Assembly (NCBI RefSeq): GCF_905475395.1
Contig: NC_058339.1
Location: 46,695,172 to 46,759,171 of the forward strand
DNA from: Chrysoperla carnea
Lineage: Eukaryota > Arthropoda > Insecta > Neuroptera > Chrysopidae
Direction of reading: 5' to 3'
Length of the DNA: 64,000 nt
The position numbers were made by a program, and so were the translations under genes. The notes beneath the pieces were generated by a model that was not told the DNA's origin, ran no database searches, and saw only the letters and a program-made list of their open reading frames with translations. Positions within the stretch are counted from its first letter, which is position 1. Each line of letters starts with the position of its first letter. Shown piece by piece: positions 12,685 to 25,369 of the stretch.

Positions 12685-13247
12685 ATGGATCATCCAAAAG
12701 TAAGTACCTTCAAAATAGTTTCTTTTTGTATTTGTGTAAAATATATACTAATTAGATTTTTCATTTTAAAAAGTTTGAGAAGCTTGATTGCAAAATGAAA
12801 GATTATACATTAGTTTTTGTACAAAATGACAAGAAAATACTACTGGGTTTAAAAAAACGAGGATTTGGCGTCGGTAAATGGAATGGTTTTGGCGGCAAAG
12901 TTGAAAAAAATGAAACCGTTTTTGAAGGTGCAAAACGTGAATTGAAAGAAGAATGTGGTTTAATTCCCATCAATATGAAAAAATTAGGAACTATTATATT
13001 TGATTTTGAAGGAAAACCCACATTACTAGCCGTACATGTATTTAAGAGCCATGACTATGATGGAACTTTGATTGAATCCGAAGAAATGAAACCACAATGG
13101 TTTGATATAAATGATATTCCTTATGATAAAATGTGGTTGGATGATGAAATTTGGTATCCTCTAATGTTAAATGATAAATCATTTGAAGGTAAATTTTATT
13201 TTCGAGGACATAGCAAAATTTTAAAATATGAATTAAAAGAAGTATAG
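12685..13247 (+). CDS. NUDT1: MTH1-type 8-oxo-dGTP diphosphatase (Nudix hydrolase)
   Basis: The enzyme hydrolyses oxidised purine nucleotides such as 8-oxo-dGTP to the monophosphate, keeping them out of DNA. Exons 12685-12699 (MDHPK) and 12774-13247 join in phase to 162 residues; if the inner ATG at 12795 is used the product is 150 residues, close to the human 156. Counting from the inner Met, the Nudix box runs from Gly34 to Leu56 with Glu40, Arg48, Glu49, Glu52, Glu53 and Gly55 all present. WNGFGGKV supplies the base-contacting Asn30, and WLDD gives Trp114, Asp116 and Asp117, matching human Trp117, Asp119 and Asp120. The ending KILKYELKEV fits the family. The 15-base first exon is short but has a perfect GTAAGT donor and keeps frame. 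AATAAA follows at 13278. It lies 176 bp beyond the stop of the F-box gene on the same strand. Confidence 0.95.
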
Positions 13248-13277
13248 TTTGCTTATTGTACCTAACCATTTTTTTTA

Positions 13278-13283
13278 AATAAA
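13278..13283 (+). terminator. Poly(A) signal of NUDT1
   Basis: AATAAA lies 30 bp beyond the NUDT1 stop codon, followed by a T-rich stretch, as expected for a short 3' UTR. Confidence 0.6.
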
Positions 13284-15159
13284 TTTTTTTCAAGGAATAC
13301 GTTTAATTATTGTAACCTATGAAATCCGCATATGACATTTACCTCTACCCTCCATAGCCGGACTGCCGGAAGCGACTATTAAATGTTGATTAATGGCTGG
13401 TTAGGAAAATTATGAACTGAGTACACTACATTTTTTTAAATCGAAATCTCAAAATATTAACTCGACCATAATGATAAAGTAAAAAAAAAAAAGTGTTGTG
13501 ATGAGTTGCGAGCCGAAAATTTTATAACATTTACTATTTTTAACTAGTCTTAAGTCTATATGTAAAATTAAAAAAAAAGCTTATGATTAGTTGGGATCAG
13601 AATTACATCCCTGCATGATAAATAATCATTGGATATCATATGTCCCTATCAAGTTATCTTCATTTCCCAACCCTCAAACATCATCCATGCTATATATTTG
13701 TAAAGGTTATGAACATGTCATTTGTGAGAGTACCTTATAAATAATTATTTTTTTATTAAAATACGGAATGCTATTTGTAATGTTTATAGTGTGGATATTT
13801 CATGCAGTAACACACGCATAATTTAGCGGAGCATTTTTGCTAAAAGATTGATTTTTTTTATTATAATATATGTATAATACGCAGTGTGTTCTTCAGTGTT
13901 GTCAGTACCTAATTGGCTGATTACCTGAAAAATTGCCCGTTTTACCCAAAAACTAATAAAAGTTTTTTTTTAAGCAAACAGCTTGAAAAAATTTAAATTA
14001 AATAACCTGTATTCGTTAGCAAATCCAGTTTTGTTTACATTTCATTCGCGTTTTCTGTGTAAAATAATACTTTTTATATCCTGTACACATGAAATACATA
14101 CCAACCAGAGACTATATCAGTAAAATACCAACTATTATCAAGGTATATAAGTTAAAAGTTTAAACCCACGCTTGTAACGCTTAAAAATATTGATGCTACG
14201 AACAAATTTTTACAGTGATGTTTATAAGATCACCTAATTAGCCCATTTATGATTGTCTGTCCGCCCGGGGGCACGATAACTCAAAAACGAAAAGATATAT
14301 CAAGCTGAAATTTTTAAAGCGTGCCCAGGACAATAGGACGTTAAAAGTGAGGTTAAGTTGGTAAATGAGCAACATAGAAACAATTGGGTCTTGGATCCGT
14401 AGGACCCACCTTGTAAACTGTTAGAGGTGGAACCTAAGTTGAAATGTAAAAAATGTTCCTTATAAAAAAAACTTTTGTTCAAAACATTTTTTCGTAAACA
14501 TCACTGTTTACCCGTGACGCGTGCCAATCAGGACAAAACCTTGTTCATATTTTCCAAAAATATAAGAGATGTTGATAATTTGCTGATAGCTTCAACTAGT
14601 GGTCTTATGAAATATTCTCAGAAAACAAGTTAAAATTCTAAAATATATTATCGAAAAACAAATATATGGTGGCTTAATTGTATTGGTTTTTTAACTCTTC
14701 TAATTTGTAAATAAATAATGCAAGCTTTGATATTCAACAATTTCTATACAGATATTTCAACAATTTACTCAGTCAATTGTTTGTTAAATGACAATATAAA
14801 TAGAATTTATACAAAATTTAAACTTGTATTGGGATCCGTCAAATGAGAGGAGCCAAAAAAACATTACGCCGATTACAGCAAATTTACCATAGTTAATCCT
14901 TATTTATTTTTATTATTATTTTTTTAAATTTTGTGCTTTGTTATCTACATTACATGATTAATAATTAGAAATTTTCATCCAACCGATTTATTCTTAATGG
15001 AGAAAAGCCTATTTAGTTAAACCTACGATATAATAAGAACTCACAGGACAATTTACATACCATCTTTTGAACGATAAAATGTATTTAAAGGAAAATAAAT
15101 TAATAATTAAAATACAAAAAATAATTCTTTAACTATATTTAAAAATAATGTTTTTTTTA
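13284..15159. other. Intergenic between convergent NUDT1 and Nup85
   Basis: No gene is seen. The main content is a diverged family A copy at about 14140-14520 and a small remnant of its palindromic end at about 14751-14786. The rest is AT-rich unique sequence, including the 3' flank of Nup85 next to 15159. Confidence 0.55.
14140..14520 (+). repeat. Family A repeat, diverged 5' part
   Basis: It shares CTTGTAACGCTTAAAAATA, the CACGATAACTCAAAAACGAA block, and the GTGAGGTTAAGTTGGTAAATG and AAACATCACTGTTTACCCG segments with other copies. The start is eroded. A detached piece of the 3' palindrome follows at about 14751-14786. Confidence 0.8.
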
Positions 15160-18073
15160 TTATAAAGAGGCAGTACTTTGTATTTCATGAACCAGAGCGC
15201 GAGCTAGATTTCGAGCAGCTGCAAGTCGTATTAATTCGATCTGATCAGAATATTTTGGATCTGAACAGTTTTGTTCGATACAATGTAAAAATTCATAAGT
15301 ATCATTTGAATTTAATACAGTATCATCACATTCTAATAATGGAAGTGCATCTGCGAATAATACTCCCCAAAAACTAAAAAGTAAATAAAAAATGCATATT
15401 ATTTCAATAATTAATATTTATCGGGTTGACACATTAATTTTCAACTAATAAGAATTAAGGTACATTTAAAAATAAAGCTTACTATTTTGGTGTTAACTTT
15501 GAAGATAGAAGCAAAATCAATAAATTTGCAGCTTCTTTGAAATTTCTTGATTTGTATTCTTTGTGAAATTCAAAATATTTTCCTACAAAATTAATTTTAA
15601 TTAAAATTTTGTTTTAAATACTATTAAATGAAATTAATTACCTAAAAATATTAGTCGATCGCTAATTAACATTGATGCGCCTAAAGAATCTAATAAATCA
15701 GTTGAAACTAATGTTCCATTTTCGCTGTATTCTTTTAACAAGCCATCTGCTAATTGACCTGCTAACACGGAATCTTTTGACTTTAATGCCCAACCTAATG
15801 CGTGACCTGGACGGTTTCTCCGTTTCATCAACATCGCTTGTTGCTTACAAATACTATTAACTAAAAGAATGAAAATTTCAATAAAATTAAGAAATGTTGA
15901 ATGATTTAATTCTCATACCAATATGTGGAAATCCATATTTTTGAGCAACTTGAATGATTTTTAAAGCGCGCCCTTCTGATTTGAAAGGCACTCTCTCCAA
16001 AAGTAATTCTAGACGACGTATTCCTGGTTCGTTACTATGAGATAAATAATCTGCTCCAATTTGCCACAGTGAATGATGACTCATTAGAATCACGCCATAA
16101 TCATGAATTAGAGAATTTCGTAAAGCATGTGAATTTCTATAAGAAAAATAATTAATTATTCAAGAAAAAAAAAACATGTTTAAAAAAAAAAATATCTTAC
16201 ATTTTCTTTTGACTATCGAGATCCGAAAGTGCTCCGCAATGGTATAATAAATCTGTTATATGTGCAGCAAACCATCCATTTTCTGACATTTGTTGTATTT
16301 CATGAATTACCTTTACATGAAAATAATTTTAAAAATGAGATTACGCCACCAATAATCACAAAACAGCATAATATGCCCCTGTCTACTAATATTATTTTCC
16401 CGTCCACATGCATTAACATAATATTAACTTTTAAATTAAGATTTTGGTGTCATCCGTGACTGAAGCGGCCGGTTACAGAATTTGCATGACTGGCGATCTT
16501 AAAACTAATTTTTTATTAATTTACTAATCACAAAATAATTTTCAGATTTTGGAGTTAATTTACGAGGCACATTTTTTTCTTTTAGAAAATTAAAACCGCC
16601 GTCGCGCTAAACGCTAACGAAACCGGACGACTGACGGTAGGCTATTTCCCTACTTTACCAATGTAAGGAAATAGCCTACTTGCAGACTTCGACGTCTATC
16701 CAAATACAATTTCTACCTTTTTTGGGTCCGGTAAATAAAATCAAATAATATTTTACCTGATGTAAATCTTGTTGCATAATTGCCAATAAAGTTTGATCCA
16801 AATGCTTATTGGTAGTAGGCCAGGAATCGTAGCATTTAGTGGCTAACGGGCCTAAATGTGACCGCCTTACAAATGGTTCACTATATAATAAATAGGATGC
16901 TAAAAATTCATACCACGTATCACATCGTGCCATACCTTCTGATTCCCACATAGCTTTGTCGCCTACAGATAACTAAAATGATAATGTCCAATATTATTCT
17001 AACTTCAATTAATGAAATTTACAGAAATAATACCTTCATCATTAATTCTAAATTTTTTTGAGTTGTAAATGATTTTGAGTCTATTTTGGTTTGTGTATCC
17101 ATTTGCCAATGTTTCCAACGGGTTTGAAAATCATTCGCCGATAATCCTCCATAAACCTGAAATTTCACATACTATGACTATTCAATAGCTTTAAGAAATT
17201 TTGTTAATTTAAATTTAGTGTAAACTAGTTGTCTTGTAATTTATAATTAAAAAAGTAAACCTGAAAAATGATCATTTTGGGTATCCACTTACATTATATA
17301 ATGGCATTATTCGTAAAACATTGTCTGCGATTTTAAATGGTACGCTGTCCGAAGCCGTATGTAATTTTAATAAAGCACGAACAATATCGATTCTCCCCTG
17401 CATAAATACTCCAATTACTGTATCCCAATATTTAGGATGCGCTTCAGCACCGCTGATCAACGAACCACTAAGTAAATTCGTTGCATTTCGCTCATGTTCT
17501 GGAAAATGAAATCTTATCCATTCTAACAGTGGATTCAAAACAACATCGCCAGGTATTTGATCAATGTATAAAATTTCACACAAATGCCAAACACATTCCA
17601 CAGCAAAAAATATCGTAAGATAACTTGAATATTTTTCATTGCTTTCTTCAACTTCTTGTAAATTTTCTAAACATGCACGTATAATAGACCGGTATTGATG
17701 GCTTAAATTTAGCCATGTTTTATTTGTTGATTTTTCAGTTTCGTTAATTTGTTGGACTCTTAAAAATATTCCGTTAGCTTCATTCACTAATTTTCGAAGG
17801 ATTGGGTCAAATATAACAATTTCTGGGCGTATATGGTGAATTAACGTTGGTCGTTGGGCATATTGACTGGGAGCGTCTCTGTGATTAAACCTAACTGGTT
17901 TAAAAGCATGGGCTCCAATTGTATTAGCCGATATCCAAGAGCCTGTTATTCCCGCACTGTAACAAAGGCTATCTGGAATTGTCTGCAATTACAAAAAAAT
18001 CAAGCAATTATTATGGGTTAAAGGATTATTCAACATTCGAATACATTACATATGTCACCGGTTTCTTTTCCAT
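15160..18073 (-). CDS. Nup85: Nucleoporin Nup85 (Y-complex scaffold)
   Basis: Nup85 is an alpha-helical scaffold protein of the Nup107-160 (Y) complex of the nuclear pore, where it pairs with Seh1. Nine exons on the minus strand: 18073-18050, 17982-17293, 17156-17034, 16972-16757, 16310-16201, 16136-15919, 15860-15642, 15582-15483, 15373-15160, with consistent phases, giving 637 residues (human 656). Landmarks matching the family in order are PILRKLVNEANGIFL, YRSIIRACLENL, VWHLCEILYIDQ, RWKHWQ, HSLWQIGADYL, SDRLIFLGKYFEFH, YFWGVLFADALPLLE and the C-terminal RLAAARNLARAL. Exon 1 encodes only MEKKPVTY and joins TIPDS, resembling the human start; it has a good donor, GTAATG. No signal peptide or membrane segment is present, as expected. 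The 446 bp intron 4 holds a stem-loop at 16637-16679. Identity is very secure; the tiny first exon is slightly less so. Confidence 0.95.
16637..16679. repeat. Short perfect stem-loop in Nup85 intron
   Basis: GTAGGCTATTTCC is followed 17 bases later by its exact complement GGAAATAGCCTAC. The surrounding 100 bp are richer in GC than the rest of the intron. It could be a MITE remnant or a local hairpin; the stem is too short to support a microRNA call. Confidence 0.6.
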
Positions 18074-21000
18074 TTTACTAAAAATAACTTATTTTGTGAA
18101 TGAAGTCAAATATTTCATTCGTGATCTGCCCGTCTTATTAATATTGTCAGAAAATTCAATAAATTCTTTTAACAGTTCAACTTCATTAATTAAAAAAAAA
18201 TTACTTATTACAAAATTTGATATTTGAACAACAAAATTCAAATAACTTAACCACACAATAACACTTTTTAAGTTCACAGACTTTGAAGTTAAACCTAGAC
18301 TGTTAACTAGTTATAAGTTTCGCTGTCATTTCTTAAAATTATTTCTTACTATTAGATTACGTAAATCATCCTGTTAAGAATATAATAAGAATTATTAAGT
18401 TTATCTTAAGTTTGCTAATTAATGAATTTTTTAGTTTAACAAGATATTAAAATTGTAAATTAATTTAAGAATATTGATTCAGTCTATTTTGATTTTGACG
18501 CCTATTAAAAAAGCAGGGTGGGCAACTGTTTATATTTGAATATTTTTAACAGAAAGATTATTGTGGCGGCTATTTAAAAAATTATGTTCTTGGCAAGGTC
18601 ATAAATTATATGTATAGTATTGTTGTGTATGCCAGATTTTTCGATATTTGTAAGTGGATTATATTTATATTAATAAATAGAAGGGCCCTTTTGTCGTTTC
18701 ACTTTTTGGCTACATTTTTGTAGAATAAATATTATTTATTCCACCAATCTTTGTTTGTTTACTGATCAGACTAGATGGTGATATATTACATCAGCAGTAT
18801 AGCTGATTTTTTTTTTCTATTTAATTTCATTTTTTTAGGTGTATCAACGAATTTTGTACGAACAGAGGTGCAATAAATAAAACAATAAAGACAGATTTCA
18901 AATTTTTTTATTGGTCCAGCGTAACTTCGATTTCAACAACAAACAGTTTTAAGAAAACTCATTACCAAAATGACATTATTATATAATAATTCTATTAATT
19001 CATGTACAAAAAATTATTATTTATTTAATTATTATGTATAATATTATGTACTTATTTGTCTTAGTATACAATTGTATAATAAAATGTACATATTTTCATT
19101 TACAATTCAATAACAAACTTATATGTAATGATTATGTGAGTATGATTTCTTTCAATAGGTATATTATTTATTTTATGTTATTTTCTTGAAAATTTTCATC
19201 TGATTTGAATGAAATTCAAAGATTTGTTTTTATTTTGCCGTTTTTTACTGAGTTTATTTGCTGGAAATGATTTGCTTTTAAGTCCGCACAACTGCTGTTG
19301 AGCAACTAAGGAAACTCCCCAGCGATGTGAAACACAGACTTGGTTGTCGTTAACCAATCAAAAACCAGCATTTGTAACAAAGATAAGAGCCATAGTTTTT
19401 ACATAAAAGTATCTAACGCATAAAAGTACTAACTTCTGCCATTTTAAACTATGGTAAAATTTATAAAATCATTTCTATGCGTTGCGTCAACCATAACGTG
19501 TTGCGAAAATTTTGATTAAAACAAAGGGTATCATTTAAATCTGATGAAACTTATTAATAATTAATTTACAATCGAAATTTTTCCAAGTTTTCTACTACGT
19601 TGATTTGAAAACTTGAGGCTATATATTCAAGCTATAAGTGTCTGCTTGTTTAGGAAATTAATTTTCTATGTAAAATTCTATAATTTAGAATGTCTTATAG
19701 TTTAATTATAGTGTGATTGCTTTATAAATCGATTATAGGAATTCAAGAGTGGATGTGCAAAATCAGGGTTTTGAAATAATTTGCTGGGCTTTGTGCTTGA
19801 CGATTTACGATCCACGATCTAAAGAATCATTTAACCGTGAACATAATTGAACAGCAAATTACGCTAAAGAATTTAGCTTTTTTTTTATTAAGGATTCTGA
19901 CGGACTGCTTATCGAAATTTATATATTTAAAGACAACTGGTATCAGGGTATATACCTACAATTTAATCGATGAATAATTTAATGTAGGTATTACTTAAAC
20001 GATATATGAATTTGAATTAACGCCGTTAACTCAAATTAGTCCTGAATAGAAAAAAGGAAAATTCGAAACTTGCATGTAATAATAACTTTCGTTGGGAAAA
20101 TGTAGAAAATAAATGGATTAACTCAACTCTATGTAAGAAATAAGTTTTTGTCTCTATCAAAAAGTCATTTTCGGTTCAATTTATTCGTACTTAGTCTATA
20201 TTATTATTGATCTATATATTTTACACAATAAAAAAAAAGAACTGCTGATGGATAACGTAGTTATGCTTCTTTTTGTGACGTCAAATTACCGTTAAACTTT
20301 GTGAAATAGCCATTTTTCAATATTTTTAAATTCCATCGTACAAAATTTAACTACAAGTTAACTATTTCGACAGTTTGATGCCCCACAAAAGAAAACAGGT
20401 AGTATGATTATATACGTCATGTATGGCTGCTTTTATTCGTTGTCTTTTTCGTATTTTGATACTGCAGTATCAATTATCTTTACTACTATTTTGCACCCTA
20501 AATTTCTTTCAGGAACTAAATTTACATACCTACTATTGATAAACCAAAATGCAATAATTACATGCATTCATCATTTAAATCTATTAAATACATAATTTCA
20601 ATATTTATTAATTTTCGGGTTGTACTTGACTTTAGCGAATAGAAAATAGTAATAAGTCTGCGTAGTATTTGAAAAGCCTTCTCAAATTATGATAATTTAG
20701 TTATTAATTATAAGCTCAAAATAGAGAAATTCGGTATTTAAATTGAACTTCAGTGAGACAACCCTTTTTTGGATGTTATGATCCAATATATGGCCCAATA
20801 TATTGCAATATATGATCCTTTTTATTGTCGAACTATTTCTAAGTTTTAATTTGATTATATTTGAGTTTTGTGTTAAAATTTATGTCAAAATTTGATACAT
20901 TATGCCTTTAGGGTCACATATTTTGTTTTTTAGAGCCAAGTGTAACAGTTTCACAAACTTGTTTGTGGGCAGTGAGCTTTCTTTTTATGAACTTTTTTAG

Positions 21001-21617
21001 CTAATAGGCTAAAATATTTGAAATATTTAACGCCCGCTAAAAAACTTTATTAACATTTAAAAAAATCAACTGAACAAACAGTTAGGAATTAATTAATTTA
21101 AAAAAATAAATATTTAATCTTTTGGTCCTTATTTTATAATAATTTCATATATTTATTGATTTAATTTAATCAAGCTCTCGTAATTTTATCTCTAATCAGT
21201 TTTTCTAATTTCCTGCTACCTGTTTCTATACATAATCTATATCGTTATATCGTCATTGTAATTCAAAAAGGTCGTATTTCGAAATTTCATGTTCACTTTT
21301 AATTTTACATAAAAATTTTTGTGCTCGATTATGAAATGTATAGAACACTAGTTGAAAAAGAAGAAGAAAAATAGTTTTTTAATGATAATGAATGTCAAAT
21401 TTTTTTATTTACAATACTTTTACGCCACTGCTTTAATTTTGTTCATTTGCCGGGATTTTCATACGGGGCTATCCGTATATATTTTTTCTTATTCAAAAGA
21501 TGGGCAACATTTTTTTAAAATGAAAAAAGCTATTTTTTTTTATTAATATTGTACTTGAGAGATTAAGTAATTATTTTGTGGCAATTATAAAATTTATGCA
21601 AAAATAATGACACCAGC

Positions 21618-21966
21618 TTTTTATACCATGTATATATGAAATATACATAGTATATTAAGTTTAGTCCCAAGTTTGTAACGCTTAAAAATAATGATGCTAG
21701 GAAAAAAATTTTGTCATAGGTGTTCATAAAATCACCTAATTAGTCCATTTCCGGTTGTCCGTCCGTCCGTCTGTGGACACGATAACTCAAAAACGAAAAA
21801 AGATATCAAGCTGAAATTTTTACAGCGTACTCAGGACGTAAAAAGTGAGGTCAAGTTCGTAAATGAGCATCATAGGTCAATTGGGCCTTGGGTCCGTAGG
21901 ACCCATCTTGTAAACCGATAGAGATAGAACAAAAGTTTAAATGTAAAAAATGTTCCTTATCAAAAA
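21618..21966 (+). repeat. Family A repeat, 5' part
   Basis: It begins TTTTTATACCATG and contains AGTTTGTAACGCTTAAAAA, a GTCCGTCCGTCTGT tract, and the GGGTCCGTAGGACCCATC segment. It stops where the family B array begins at about 21967, so it is either interrupted by the array or truncated at it. Confidence 0.85.
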
Positions 21967-22582
21967 TTAACTTTGCGTATTCCATTCAAAATTATTAATT
22001 ATTCCAAAATTACAAGGATTGGTTTTTTCGATTTTTTGGAATTTTTTTAAGGGGTACCCCTTTATACAAAATCGAAAAAATCGAAAAAAAAATGTTGGCT
22101 CCGATTTCGATAAAACTCTGTTTATAAGGTAATTTTGACCCCTAATTTACAAAAATCGTATTTATATAACGATTAGGAAACTAGTTTTGGAGATATCGAG
22201 CCAAAATATGGGAAAATGGATGATATTTCAAAAACTATGCTTCCAATCATCAAATGAATACGATTTTTGAATTTTTTGGGTCAAAATTACCTTATATACT
22301 AAGTTTTATCCAAATCAGAAACCATAAATTTTTTTCGATTTTTTGGAATTTTTTTAAGGGGTAAGGTAATTATGACCCATAAATTACAAAAATGGTATTA
22401 ATATAACGGTTAGGCAACTAGTTTCGGAGATATCGAGCCAAAATATGAGAAAATGGGTGATATTTCTAAAACTATGCTTTCAATCAACAAATGAATACGA
22501 TTTTTGAATTTTTTGGGTCAAAATTACCTTATATACTAATTTTCATTCAAATCAGAAACCATAAATTTTTTTCGATTTTTTG
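21967..22582. repeat. Family B array (inverted ~307 bp unit), two units
   Basis: The strings GGAATTTTTTTAAGGGG at 22038 and 22345 are 307 bp apart. Each unit is built of two inverted half-units: GGTAATTTTGACC at 22128 reappears as GGGTCAAAATTACC at 22278, with dyad centres at GGGGTACCCC (22051-22060) and near 22209. The second unit lacks most of one half. The left flank CTTTGCGTATTCCATTC is shared with the array at 40.7 kb. Confidence 0.9.
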
Positions 22583-23131
22583 TTTATATACTTTATTTTA
22601 TGTATATGAAATATACCAAGGTATACTAAGTTTTGTCCCAAGTTTGTAACGCTTAAAAATATTGATGCTATGAACAAAATTTAGGTATAGGTGTTCATAA
22701 AATCATTAAATTAGTCCATTTTCGGTCTGTCTGTCTGTCGTCTGTCCATCTGTCATCACGATAACTAAAAAACGAAAAAACATATCAGGCTGAAATTTTT
22801 ATATAATGCATCTAAGTGAGCAGTATGATACACATGTGTTCTCTCCCACTCTATGCAGGCACACAACAGAAGAACTGTTGTATAGCTGAAAAGACATCGA
22901 AGCCACGATAGTCTTGCAATTTCATATAACATCTATAATATCTCTTACTTAGATGCATTGCTTAACGCATGTACTTTGTCATACTCGCGATATTTATATG
23001 CCTAGATGTAAATCGAACTAGTGGTATATGTGTGACATGTATGTATGTGTAATGTGAAAGAGTAATCAACACTGCCTATACATGGTATTTCAACAATTAA
23101 CTCAGTCAATTGTTTGTTTTCACTTGTTTAG
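22583..23131 (+). repeat. Family A repeat with both ends, carrying a nested insertion
   Basis: The 5' half resumes directly after the family B array and runs to about 22804. A 155 bp segment with perfect 13 bp inverted ends follows, and the 3' end (CAACAATTAACTCAGTC, then TTTTCACTTGTT) closes it at 23131. The copy shows the intact family order: start, GTCT-rich tract, ACGATAAC block, palindromic end. Confidence 0.8.
22805..22959. mobile_element. Small MITE-like insertion with 13 bp inverted ends
   Basis: AATGCATCTAAGT at 22805-22817 is exactly complementary to ACTTAGATGCATT at 22947-22959. The inside resembles none of the other repeats here. It sits where family A normally continues GCTGAAATTTTTA into its CAGGACG segment, which suggests insertion. 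No clear target duplication was seen. Confidence 0.5.
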
Positions 23132-23346
23132 GTTTGCCTTATGTATAAAGTTCAATAATTATTAAAAATTAAAAAAAAATTTACAAATTTGAAACTATTT
23201 GAAATAAATTTTCATTTAAAATTTTCACTATTTGAAAAAAAAAAATTTAATTGGTAATAATTACTTTGGATAAATTTTATAATTATCACAAAATAAATAA
23301 TTAAACTTTAAAAACTCGCACATTTGACACGCTTAGGAAATGTCAG

Positions 23347-23368
23347 TATATATATATATATATATATA
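23347..23368. repeat. (TA)11 microsatellite
   Basis: Uninterrupted TA dinucleotides over 22 bp. Confidence 0.95.
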
Positions 23369-25369
23369 CTTTTGGATAAAAAAAAAATAGAAAAAGGTAC
23401 CATCTTTTCGAAAAAAATCTACCCCATTTACATGGTAATATCATACCGAACAACTATATAGGTATATGAGGCTGAGCGTAAAAAACAAGTTAACTGAGTA
23501 GCGTTTCTATCATAATTACATACTTTTAATTCGAAATTGCTAAAATTGCTTGTAATATAAATATTCTAGCGATAAATTTTTAAGAAAGCTGAATAATATT
23601 TATTATACAGTGTTTAAGATTTAACGTTTTTTAGTTTTGTGTACAAAGACATATAGACCAGCAACGGCAATGCTATGCGCGCTTAGGTGTACTTAAATCT
23701 AACGGTCATTCTTATTCGTTGCTTTGTTTTATAACAACAAAATGGATAGCTTCTTTTCAACGTGAGTAAAGGATACAAATAGTAATAAACGAGCCGGATG
23801 TAGAATTTTTCTGAAGTCCTGGGGAAAATATTTTGCGGTGGACTTAAAACTTCTATAATTGTTTAAATACTTGGAAAATATACTTTAATTAAGTCTGAAA
23901 ATAGAAGTACCTACTTAAGGCGAGTTTCCATTTGCAAAAGTAGTTACGAGATCATCAGAATTCATAACGCAACAAATACCACTCTCCAATCTAAGTAGCA
24001 TTTGATTGATCAGTCTGATTTTAATGATAAAAGCGTTAATACAAAAGCGCACGTTAAATTCTAAATCTAGTCCCGAAACTTTTTCAATAGTATTATTCAA
24101 ATTGATTTTAAACTACTCCATAAAGTAAATAAAACATGATTTTATAATTATTTATAATTTTTGAGATGAAATTGAAAAATAATCATAATATTTATATTAA
24201 GGTATTTCCGCATGATATCTGCAGTTCCCATGCTAAAACTATAGTAAAACCCACTTCGCGACAGAATTAAACGAATTATTTTCCACAGACTAAGAATAAT
24301 TCTTACTTAAATGGCATAGTTTCAGAAATTTTGGCCTTTTAAAACACCAGATAATTAATGCCTTAGTTCTCAATTTTGACATAGTTAATATATTAGACAT
24401 ATGACGTGGTCTTCAACTCTCCTCAACATTCTTTTCAACTCTCCTACTTTTTTTTTTCAATTCTGTCGAGGGTATTTTTTAATATCTTAAAAGCTGAGAG
24501 GACAGTGAGTGCAGCTGATTATCTCGCGATCTAAACGACCAAAAATTCTCACAGCTAACATTATTCTGAGTCTGTGAAAAAAATAGAGAATAACTTAAAC
24601 TGAGACACAATGGTATAAAACTGAATTGTTATAACAAAAACTATGATATACTTATGACTGGACGATCAGAATGCACTATCGCTGTAAATGGTGAATGCGC
24701 AAGCTTAATAAGGAAATCTTTTCAACACTCTTTGAACCTCTTAAAACTTAAAAAAACTGTTCAATTATTATACTATTATAGCAAAACTTTATAAGTTCAT
24801 AGCATGAAATATTACATGGATATTGCTAGTCTATACATATATATTGTCTTTGGTCTTATAATATATGGCAATTAGCACCAAGCCCACTTATTTAAGAAGA
24901 ACATTGTCTCTGCAATTTGTAACTACTTTAATTTTATTATTGAATTAAAATAATTCAAAAATTATTGTGAAGACTAGCTCAAAACTATGTCCCAGCCTAT
25001 GTGACATACAACTTTGTAGCCTGTTTCTAACTATGTAGTTAGTTTTATGAAAAATTTTTAAAATATCGTTTGGCTAGACATGTTCTGCACTAATCTTTAT
25101 ACTTATATATTTAAGAAATTAACCATTCACAATTTGATATTTTCTCAATTAATAAATACTTACAAATTATTTTAAAAATATGATCATCATGTAAATTTAA
25201 TTCAATGAGTGATATAGTATTATCATATTTGTCAAAGGTTAATTTTCATTTGTAAAAGGCACGATCTGTTATTCTTTAAAAACTTAATTTAAAAAAAATT
25301 TTTTAACAGCATACACACATAATGTTAATGGCAGCGAGATAGATTTCTAATACTTAAGTATTACTCCCT

